From assembly GCA_029782145.1 (NCBI GenBank), contig JAKOVH010000013.1, positions 1 through 64,000 of the forward strand: 64,000 nucleotides of DNA. The letters are read 5' to 3'. Each line of letters starts with the position of its first letter. The first letter of the stretch is position 1. Of the stretch, positions 24,481 to 31,504 are shown one piece after another. Made by a program: the position numbers and the translations under genes. Below the pieces are notes generated by a model. It saw only the letters and a program-made list of their open reading frames with translations, was not told the origin of the DNA and ran no database searches. The DNA comes from Actinomycetes bacterium. GTDB taxonomy: Bacteria; Actinomycetota; Acidimicrobiia; Acidimicrobiales; Acidimicrobilacustridaceae.

Positions 24481-25224
24481 TCAGCGGCGGGCTGCTCGCT
24501 GCGCGATGAGCCCCCGTGTGAAGTCGTAGAGCTCGACGTCGAGCGCGTTGTCGTGCTCGATGCGCCGTCGGAACGCGGGGTCGACGTCGACCGGTCGGGT
24601 GCGGTTCATGTGCCGCCGGTCGCCGAGGCGCCACCGGAAGCGCCGCTCGAGCTCGCGGCAGAACCGGTCGTAGTCCTCCTGCACACCGACGACGTCGACC
24701 GTCTCGAGCGCCGCCTTGGCCGCCTCGAGGCGCTCGGGCCCGAACTCGACCGGGGTCAGCGCCCCGGCGGACATCTCGCCGGGGGTGAGCGAGAACATCT
24801 TCACCATGTGGTTGTGCACGAGGCCCTCGAAGCGGAAGGGGTCGTCGTAGATCTCCTCGAGGGACTGCTCGCGTGCCTCCGGTGTCAGCTCCCGGTGGTG
24901 CCGGAGGTACGAGAGCGTGCGAGCCACCGGCTCCCGCAACAAGGTGAAGGTGCGGAAGTCGCCGCCGAGCACCTGGGCCGTGCAGAGCGGGAAGTGGCCG
25001 GTGACCACCCTGATCTCGTGCTGGCGGGCCTGCCAGCGCTGCTGGAGGTGCTCGACCGACAGCACGGACCTGCCGTCGATCTCCAGCGTGGGGTCGAGGT
25101 CGGAGTCGTCGGGGTAGACGGCCCGTTCGCCGAAGCGCTCGCGCAGCTGCGTGGTGAGCGACGTGCCCGCCGCCTTCTGCACGTGGACGAAGAAGAACCG
25201 GCCTGTGTCGCGGCGGCGCAGCAT
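24481..25224 (-). CDS. Sulfotransferase family protein
   Basis: 247 residues from ATG 25224. The N terminus FFFVHVQKAAGTSLTTQLRE is the 5'-phosphosulfate loop and TLLREPVARTLSYLRHH the 3'-phosphate-binding strand-helix of PAPS-dependent sulfotransferases of the Sulfotransfer_2-like group. This group modifies carbohydrates, so sulfation of the surface glycan is the likely role. It starts 14 nt after a small lipoprotein gene on the same strand. The much longer frame to 25584 is an overlap shadow of that gene. Confidence 0.85.
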   Translation of the reverse strand: MLRRRDTGRFFFVHVQKAAGTSLTTQLRERFGERAVYPDDSDLDPTLEIDGRSVLSVEHLQQRWQARQHEIRVVTGHFPLCTAQVLGGDFRTFTLLREPVARTLSYLRHHRELTPEAREQSLEEIYDDPFRFEGLVHNHMVKMFSLTPGEMSAGALTPVEFGPERLEAAKAALETVDVVGVQEDYDRFCRELERRFRWRLGDRRHMNRTRPVDVDPAFRRRIEHDNALDVELYDFTRGLIAQRAARR

Positions 25225-25238
25225 CGCGGACCGACCGG

Positions 25239-25568
25239 CTACTGCGACTTGCACATCCCGGAGGCGACGATCTCGTCGGCGGCCTTCTGGACGGGCCCGT
25301 CGCTGGCCAACCCCGACGTCCACAGCTGGACGTCGCCGAGCGTGAACTCGCCCTTGCGGGCCCGCTCGTTGATCTGCGTGGACAGGCAGGAGATGTTGAC
25401 CCCGTTCATGTCGACCGTGGTGCCGGTCGCGCCGTCGACCATGGACTGGAACTGCTGGTCGACGTTGCTGTCCTTGCTGCTGTCCTTGCTCTGGCCCGAG
25501 CCCGACGAGCAGCCCACCAACGCGATCCCCGCCACGAGCAGCCCTGCGAGCACACGAGAGCGCACCAT
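25239..25568 (-). CDS. Small lipoprotein of unknown function
   Basis: 109 residues from ATG 25568, preceded by GGGGAGGGG. The signal sequence MVRSRVLAGLLVAGIALVGC ends in a lipobox with Cys20 as the lipidated residue, then a Ser/Gly/Asp linker and a domain of about 75 residues with two cysteines (NISCLSTQINERARKG and SGMCKSQ) that may form a disulfide. No family is recognised. An in-frame ATG 21 nt upstream is possible. It probably sits on the outside of the cytoplasmic membrane and is cotranscribed with the sulfotransferase. Confidence 0.75.
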   Translation of the reverse strand: MVRSRVLAGLLVAGIALVGCSSGSGQSKDSSKDSNVDQQFQSMVDGATGTTVDMNGVNISCLSTQINERARKGEFTLGDVQLWTSGLASDGPVQKAADEIVASGMCKSQ

Positions 25569-25672
25569 GCCGTCCCCTCCCCACGACATCCGGATGACGG
25601 CGGGAGTGTAGGCGCTGGTCGTCGTGCCGTGCTGGGCGATGCGCCGGCCCAGCCGACGGTGGCGGGCTTTGT

Positions 25673-25678
25673 TAGCCT
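25673..25678 (+). promoter_or_regulatory. -10 box of leaderless glycosyltransferase gene
   Basis: TAGCCT followed by 6 nt (CGGGCG) and ATG at 25685. This favours 25685 over the in-frame ATG at 25706. Confidence 0.45.
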
Positions 25679-25684
25679 CGGGCG

Positions 25685-27640
25685 ATGGCGGCTCCGGGGG
25701 GAGGCATGCGGATCGGGGTGCTCGAGCCGCACCTGCGCCGCTACGGCGGCATCCGGCACATGCTGGAGCTCTCCAACCACCTCGTCGACCGGGGCCACCA
25801 GGTGACGGTCTACGTGCCGCGCAGCGAGTCGCGGACCTGCTCGTGGATGCCGTGCCGAGCCGCGGTGCGGCTCGTCGACGAGGGACGCGACGACGACCTC
25901 GATGTGCTCGTGTTCAACGACGAGCCGCAGTGGTTCCTGCTGGAGCGCTTCCCGCGCGCCCGGCGGCGGGTGTTCTACGCCCTCCACCACGGCGCCCAGT
26001 ACCGCAAGCGGTGCAGCTGGGAAGCCGTCCGTACCGACGTCGACCTGCAGCTCGCCAACAGCGGGTGGACCGCCGACATGATCGAGGCCGAGACCGGCCA
26101 CCGCCCCGTGGTGGTGCTGCCGGGGATCGACCAGGAGCTGTTCCGCCCCCACGGGGCGCCGGTCAGGTACCCGATCCTCTGCACCGGCGACGCCGAGCGC
26201 GAGTGGAAGGGCACCGAGACGGTCCTCGAGGCGGCCCGGCTGCTCGGCCTCGAGGCCGAGGGCTACGCCCACAAGGACCTCTCGCAACCGGCCCTGGCCC
26301 TGGAGTACTGCGCGGCGGAGACGTTCGCGGTGGGCAGCTGGTACGAGGGCTTCGGCCTGCCGGGCCTGGAGGCGCTGGCCTGCGGTGTGCCGCTGGTGAC
26401 CACCGACAACGGAGGGTGCCGGGAGTACGCGGTCGACGGAGAGACGGCCCTCGTCGTGCCGCCCCGGGACGCCGTGGCGATGGCCGACGCCCTTGGCCGG
26501 CTGCGCCAGGACCGTCGCCTGGCCGGCCGTCTCTCGGCCAACGGGCTGGAGCTGGTGCGCTCCGAGTTCGGCTGGGACCGGCGCACGGACCGCTTCGAGG
26601 AGGTGCTCGCCGGGCTGGTCGAGGGCCCCGGTGCGGCCCCGCCGCCCGGTCGGCCGGCCGTCCCGGTCCGTCCGACGGTCTCGGTGGTGGTGCTGGCCTG
26701 GAACAACCTGCCCTACACGCAGGCCTGCGTGGAGAGCATCCGCCGCCACACCGACCTCGAGTACGAGCTGATCATCGTCGACAACGGCTCCGACCCGGAG
26801 GCGGCGAGCTACGCCCGCCACGCGGCCGACGTCGCCGTGGCCAACCCGACCAACCTGGGCTTCGCCACCGGCATGAACCAGGGCCTGGCGGCGGCGTCGG
26901 GGGAGTACGTCGCCTTCTGCAACAACGACACCGAGCTGCCGCCTCACTGGGCGTCGCAGCTGGTGGAGACCGCACGCAAGCACACCGACGCCGGCATCGT
27001 GGTCCCGGCCCTCACCGCGTCGGGCAACCCCGACACGGTGCGCGCCGCCCCGGGCTCGGCAGTGGTCGCCCTGCGCCCGTTCTCGTCGCCCCCGGCGGCG
27101 GTGCTGTACCTGATGCCCACCGAGGTGGCCAGGGGGGTGCACGGCTGGAGCGAGGACTACGCCATCGCCAGCGGTGAGGACACCGACCTCGCCTTCAAGG
27201 TCTGGGTGAACGACCTCGACATCGTGTTCGACGAGCGGGTGCTGGTGGAGCACAAGGACAAGGCGACGGCCCGGCTGCTCGGTGACTGGCGATCGCTGTG
27301 GGACCGCAACCGAGCTCAGTTCGTGCGCACGTGGCAACGGCCCGACCTCGACGTGCCCAGGCTCGACCGGTGCGAACCGGCACGCCACGAGCGCAACCGG
27401 GCCATCGCCGCGGCCACGGCCGAGTGGATGGAACGGTGCTTCGCCGCCCAGGCCCGTTCGAACCGCGGTCGGCGCGCCGTCCGCCGCCTCCAGACCCGCC
27501 TGGAGGGGTTCCTGCGGCGCGGGTGGGGTCGGGTCGAGGGCGGTGCGCCGGCGCCGGTCGCCCGCGCCGCGGGGTGGTCGAGGCGTCACCTGCGCAGCTG
27601 GGCCCGCCCGGGCCGCGAGCAGGGCACCGGCCACCGCTGA
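25685..27640 (+). CDS. Fused GT4-GT2 glycosyltransferase
   Basis: 651 residues. Residues 8-315 form a GT4-like GT-B enzyme (MRIGVLEPHLRRYGGIRHML; WYEGFGLPGLEALACGVPLV; TDNGGCREYAVDGETA). Residues about 330-570 form a GT2 domain (VSVVVLAWNNLPYTQACVES, YELIIVDNGSDPEA, NLGFATGMNQGLAAASGEYV, AFCNNDTELP with the acidic metal-site region, and a GEDTDLAFKVW block). One polypeptide could thus add two successive sugars. The C terminus is Arg-rich. The start at ATG 25685 rests on the leaderless promoter box; ATG 25706 is the alternative. It diverges from the lipoprotein gene. Confidence 0.9.
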   Translation: MAAPGGGMRIGVLEPHLRRYGGIRHMLELSNHLVDRGHQVTVYVPRSESRTCSWMPCRAAVRLVDEGRDDDLDVLVFNDEPQWFLLERFPRARRRVFYALHHGAQYRKRCSWEAVRTDVDLQLANSGWTADMIEAETGHRPVVVLPGIDQELFRPHGAPVRYPILCTGDAEREWKGTETVLEAARLLGLEAEGYAHKDLSQPALALEYCAAETFAVGSWYEGFGLPGLEALACGVPLVTTDNGGCREYAVDGETALVVPPRDAVAMADALGRLRQDRRLAGRLSANGLELVRSEFGWDRRTDRFEEVLAGLVEGPGAAPPPGRPAVPVRPTVSVVVLAWNNLPYTQACVESIRRHTDLEYELIIVDNGSDPEAASYARHAADVAVANPTNLGFATGMNQGLAAASGEYVAFCNNDTELPPHWASQLVETARKHTDAGIVVPALTASGNPDTVRAAPGSAVVALRPFSSPPAAVLYLMPTEVARGVHGWSEDYAIASGEDTDLAFKVWVNDLDIVFDERVLVEHKDKATARLLGDWRSLWDRNRAQFVRTWQRPDLDVPRLDRCEPARHERNRAIAAATAEWMERCFAAQARSNRGRRAVRRLQTRLEGFLRRGWGRVEGGAPAPVARAAGWSRRHLRSWARPGREQGTGHR

Positions 27641-27652
27641 GCCTCGGACCCG

Positions 27653-28480
27653 TCAGCGGTTGCGGTCCCGGAGCTGGCGGCGCCGGCGCAGCTCGCCCCG
27701 GGCGTGGCGCACCGGGATGCGGATGCACGCACCGAGGCCGTACCAGACCCGGACCAGCGGCGGCTCGTGGCGCACGTGGGCCACCTGCAGGCGGTACAGG
27801 TCCTGGAGCTTGCGTCGCGGCCCCCGCTCGGCGGCGAAGGACTGGCGGCGGTGCGCCCGCAGCAGCACCAGAGGCACCGCCATCCGGGCCAGGGAGGCGT
27901 CGATGCGCCGAGCCCGCAGGTAGAGGTCGTAGTCGAAGTACCGCTGGCGGGTGGCGTCGTAGCCCTCGAGGCGATCGAACAGGGAGCGCCTCGCCATCAC
28001 GGAGGTGTGGACCAACACGTTGCGGGTCAGCAGCTCCCGGTCGACGCGCACGACGGTGGCAGGCGGGTCCGGCACCTCCCAGTCGGCGTGGTCGTGGCCG
28101 TTGAAGCTGTAGACGCAGTCGGTGGCCAGCAGGTCGACGGTGGGATGGTCCCGGAAGGCTCGCAGCTGGCGTTCGAAGCGCAGCGGGTGCGACTCGTCGT
28201 CGGAGTCCTGGATGGCGATCAGGTCCGCTCGCGCCGCCGCCAGGCCGATGTTGAGCGCCGCGCCCCGGCCGACCTTCCCGGGATGCAGGACGCGGACCCG
28301 AGGATCGGTGGCTGCCTCGGCCAGCACGTCGGCGAGCTCGCCACCGATGGTGCCGTCGACGACCACGACGACCTCGAAGTCGGGCATCGACTGGCGCAGC
28401 AGGCTCGACAGCGACGACCGCACGAGCACCGGATAGGCCGCGTGGGTGGTCATCAGCGCCGTCACCGCTGGTGCAGCCAC
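27653..28480 (-). CDS. GT2 family glycosyltransferase
   Basis: 275 residues from GTG 28480. VTALMTTHAAYPVLVRSSLS, FEVVVVVDGTIGG and DLIAIQDSDDESHPLRF show the nucleotide-binding strands and the DSDD metal-binding motif of inverting GT2 enzymes, and FDYDLYLRARR the late acceptor-side motif. The tail is very basic. It ends 12 nt from the convergent fused GT stop and lies 35 nt downstream of the BY-kinase gene on the same strand, so they are probably cotranscribed. Confidence 0.88.
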   Translation of the reverse strand: MAAPAVTALMTTHAAYPVLVRSSLSSLLRQSMPDFEVVVVVDGTIGGELADVLAEAATDPRVRVLHPGKVGRGAALNIGLAAARADLIAIQDSDDESHPLRFERQLRAFRDHPTVDLLATDCVYSFNGHDHADWEVPDPPATVVRVDRELLTRNVLVHTSVMARRSLFDRLEGYDATRQRYFDYDLYLRARRIDASLARMAVPLVLLRAHRRQSFAAERGPRRKLQDLYRLQVAHVRHEPPLVRVWYGLGACIRIPVRHARGELRRRRQLRDRNR

Positions 28481-28515
28481 CGTGTCGTCCCCGTGTGCCG
28501 TCGCTCGCGTGAGGC

Positions 28516-30159
28516 TCAGCCCACCAGGTCCTCGGTGCTCGAGCGGGGTGCCGGCGCCTGGGCCGCCGCGGGTGGTGCGCCGCCGTAGCCGCCGTAGCCG
28601 ATGCCGTAGTACTGGCCGAGCGCGGACTCGGTCACCCCGTCGAGGGCGATGCCGATGATCGGGGTGTCGACGTTGCGCAGGCGGCTCACCGTCTGGGTGA
28701 GGTGGGACTTCTTGGTCACCTCGGGCACCACCACGAGCAGGGCGCCGTCGCAGTGCTGGGCGAGCACGAGGGTGTCGCTGACCGGCAGGACGGGGGCGCT
28801 GTCGAGCAGGATGACATCGGCCCCTGCGCCCTCGAGGCGGGTGAGGACGTCGGCCATCGAGGGGCTGGCGAGCAACGCCGGCGGGTTCCCCGGCACCGGC
28901 CCGGCGGGCAGGATGGCCACTACCGTGCCCGGGGCGACCTCGACCTGCCGCATGGTCTCGGGCAGGGTGGAGCGGCCGAGCAGCACGCTCGTGAGCCCGT
29001 CGCCGGTGTCGTCGACGCCGTAGATCGCGCCCAGTGCCGGGCGGCGCAGGTCGGCTGAGACGACCGCCACGCGTGAGCCGGCCAGCGCCAGGGTGCGGGC
29101 CAGGTTGGCGACCAGCGTGGTCTTGCCCTCGCCGGGCACGGCGCTGGTGACGAGGATGCGCGTGCTCTTGCGTCCCATGGTGGAGAAGCGGACGTTGGCC
29201 GCCAGCGAGCGGTACGCCTCCTCGGCCGGGGAGCCCACGTCGACGAGGCGCCGGTCGATGTCGGGGAGGTGGCGCCTGCGCACCTTCTTGGCCCCCCAGA
29301 GCGGGATCGAACCGAGGATGGCCAGCCCGCCGGCGAGCCGCGAGATCTCGTCGGCGGTGTTGACCCGGTTGTTGAGCCAGTCGTAGAGCACCACCGCCGC
29401 GGTGGCGAGGAAGAGCCCGACGAGGGCCGCCACGACGGCGTTGCGCAACGGCTTGGGCTCGAAGGGGCTCGACGGCGTGGCCGCGGGAGCGACGATGCTG
29501 ATGGCCCCCGACTTCAGGTCGGCCTCGGTGTCGAGCTGGGTCGCCCGGGTGCGCAGGTCGGCCTGCTGGGAGATGAGCCGGGTCCGCTGCAGGCGGAGCG
29601 TCTCGAGGTCGTTGTCGCCCTGGGCGAGGGCCAGGCTGAAGTCGAGCGCCTGCACCTGCTTGGTGAGGTCGTCGGCCACGTTGCGCAGGTCGCTGGCCTG
29701 GTTGCGCCGGGTCTGGACGTTGAGGTCCTCCTGCTTGGTGACGTACACGGTGGCCACCGCGTTGGCGGCGTCACGGGCGACGTCGGGGTCCTCGGCGGTG
29801 GCCGTGATGGTGACGATGTCGGAGTTGATGTCGGTGCCGGCCGTGACGCTGCGCACCTTCGAGGCGGAGTCACCCAGCGTCTGCAGCGCCGGCTCCTGCA
29901 CCGCTCGCGACTCGATGAGGAAGCCGGCGTTGCCGACGTCGCGGTTCGGGTTCAGGTCGCCTGTGTTGCTGAACAGGCCGCCGGTCTGGTCGACGGCGTT
30001 GACCTCCGTCGTGGCCTTGTAGAGCTTGGGTTGCAGCGACGAGTAGACGAAGGCCCCGATGCCCGCGGCCAGGCCCACGGCGACGATGACCCACAGGCGC
30101 CGCTTGACCAGGAACAGGAATCGGGAGAGCTCGAGGTCGTCGGTGTGGTGCGTTTCCAT
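28516..30159 (-). CDS. Wzz-domain polysaccharide tyrosine autokinase (BY-kinase)
   Basis: 547 residues from ATG 30159 (AGGAAG about 8 nt upstream). A Wzz chain-length domain has membrane segments at 22-41 and 240-260 around an extracytoplasmic coiled region. The cytoplasmic BY-kinase follows: Walker A SAVPGEGKTT (339-348), Walker A' VVSADLRRP (366-374), Walker B VILLDSAP (449-456). It ends with a Tyr/Gly cluster (LGQYYGIGYGGYGG, tyrosines 517, 518, 522, 525), the autophosphorylation sites. The protein controls polymer length and export in Wzx/Wzy systems. The frame reaches back to 30306, but those codons belong to the 109-nt gap after the upstream GT4 gene. Confidence 0.93.
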   Translation of the reverse strand: METHHTDDLELSRFLFLVKRRLWVIVAVGLAAGIGAFVYSSLQPKLYKATTEVNAVDQTGGLFSNTGDLNPNRDVGNAGFLIESRAVQEPALQTLGDSASKVRSVTAGTDINSDIVTITATAEDPDVARDAANAVATVYVTKQEDLNVQTRRNQASDLRNVADDLTKQVQALDFSLALAQGDNDLETLRLQRTRLISQQADLRTRATQLDTEADLKSGAISIVAPAATPSSPFEPKPLRNAVVAALVGLFLATAAVVLYDWLNNRVNTADEISRLAGGLAILGSIPLWGAKKVRRRHLPDIDRRLVDVGSPAEEAYRSLAANVRFSTMGRKSTRILVTSAVPGEGKTTLVANLARTLALAGSRVAVVSADLRRPALGAIYGVDDTGDGLTSVLLGRSTLPETMRQVEVAPGTVVAILPAGPVPGNPPALLASPSMADVLTRLEGAGADVILLDSAPVLPVSDTLVLAQHCDGALLVVVPEVTKKSHLTQTVSRLRNVDTPIIGIALDGVTESALGQYYGIGYGGYGGAPPAAAQAPAPRSSTEDLVG

Positions 30160-30268
30160 GGCTTCGCTTCCTGCCCCCGGTCTGCGCTGTCGGTCCGAGA
30201 AGCCGTTCCGGTCACGGAGCGGCGGGCCAGCTGCCTGCATGTCGTCTCGTGGTCGCGGATGTGCAACC

Positions 30269-31504
30269 TTACTGTTCGACGCCTTGTGGCGAGTGGCGAA
30301 CGTCACGTGGTCCTGCCCGTTGCGTGGCCGGCCCCCCGTCGCGCCGCCGTTGCTCGATCAGATCGCGGTACTGCTCGACGAGCCACCGTGCCGCGACGTC
30401 GGCCCGGTACCGGGCGTCGAAGCGCTGCCGGGGACCGGCCGGGTCGGGTATCGGGCCGCGGGCGACGCGGCCGATGGCGTCGGCCAGGCTGTCGACGGTG
30501 GGCTCGCAGAGCCAGCCCACCGACGGGTCGACGAGCTCCGTCAGCGCGCCGTGGCCCGTGCCGAGCACGGGGCGTCCCCGGCTGAAGGCCTCGACCAGCA
30601 CCATCGGCATCGCCTCGTAGGCGACCGACGGGACGACGACGACCCGGGCGGCGTCCATGAGCCGGTGGACCTCGTCGGGCGCCACCGGTCCCAGGTAGGT
30701 CACGTCCGGCCGTCGACGGGCGGCGTCCTCGACGGAGGGCCGCTCCGGGCCGTCGCCGGCGATCGTCAAGGTCCAGCCCGCCGGCGCGGCGCGCTCCCAC
30801 GCCGCCAACAGCAACGGCACGCCCTTGATGTCCTCGAGACGTCCGGCGTAGAGCAGGCCCCGGCCCGGGGGCTGCACCGGACCAGGGTCGGGGATGCTGT
30901 TGGGCTGCACGACGACCCGTTCGGGATCGACCCCGACCGGGCCGGACAGGAACTCGGCGATCGGTCGGCTGACGGCCACGAAGCGGTCGATCGACCTCCA
31001 CGTGGCGCGGTGACGGGCGAGCGTGGCGGCCATGGTGACGCTCTGGAGGCGCGAGCCGCGGTAGCAGCCGTGGCGGATCGCCGGGATGGCGATGCGCCGG
31101 CCGGCGCACTCGTGGCACGGCGCGCCCTCGCGGGTGAACAGCCCGTTGGCGCAGACGTGGCGGTAGTTGTGCACGGTCTGCACCACGGGGACCCCCCGCT
31201 CACGGGCGGGCACGATGAAGCCCGGCGAGATGAGCGGGTAGAGGTTGTGGAAGTGGATGACGTCGGGCTGCCACCCGTCGACGATCCCGGTGATGCGGTG
31301 GGTGTCGGCGCGCGAGTGGAGAGGGCGGATGGCCAGCCCGGCTCTCTCCGTCCGGCCGAAGCCGTCGATCTCGTCGCTCTCGCGCAGGTAGCCGCGCACG
31401 TCGACGCCGGCCTCGCCCAGGGCGGCGATGTCGCGGTCGACGGCGCGGTTCTCGCCCGATGGCATGGCGCCCCGGTAGCGGTTGTGCACCACGAGGACAC
31501 GCAT
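30269..31504 (-). CDS. GT4 family glycosyltransferase
   Basis: 411 residues. The N terminus MRVLVVHNRYRGAMPSGENR is characteristic of GT4 capsule and EPS transferases, followed by DVIHFHNLYPLISPG and TVHNYRHVCANG. The donor half has GLLYAGRLEDIKGVPLLLAA, TIAGDGPE, and VVPSVAYEAMPMVLVEAFSR, with the E-x7-E motif. The segment GAPCHECAGRR and GCYRGSR has the cysteines common in this subgroup. Its ATG overlaps the flippase-polymerase stop (ATGA). A frame running to 32377 is a shadow. Confidence 0.9.
   Translation of the reverse strand: MRVLVVHNRYRGAMPSGENRAVDRDIAALGEAGVDVRGYLRESDEIDGFGRTERAGLAIRPLHSRADTHRITGIVDGWQPDVIHFHNLYPLISPGFIVPARERGVPVVQTVHNYRHVCANGLFTREGAPCHECAGRRIAIPAIRHGCYRGSRLQSVTMAATLARHRATWRSIDRFVAVSRPIAEFLSGPVGVDPERVVVQPNSIPDPGPVQPPGRGLLYAGRLEDIKGVPLLLAAWERAAPAGWTLTIAGDGPERPSVEDAARRRPDVTYLGPVAPDEVHRLMDAARVVVVPSVAYEAMPMVLVEAFSRGRPVLGTGHGALTELVDPSVGWLCEPTVDSLADAIGRVARGPIPDPAGPRQRFDARYRADVAARWLVEQYRDLIEQRRRDGGPATQRAGPRDVRHSPQGVEQ

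Noticed and set aside
24475-24488. Small inverted repeat between the radical SAM and sulfotransferase stops
   Set aside because: Only 5 bp of stem; too weak to call a terminator.
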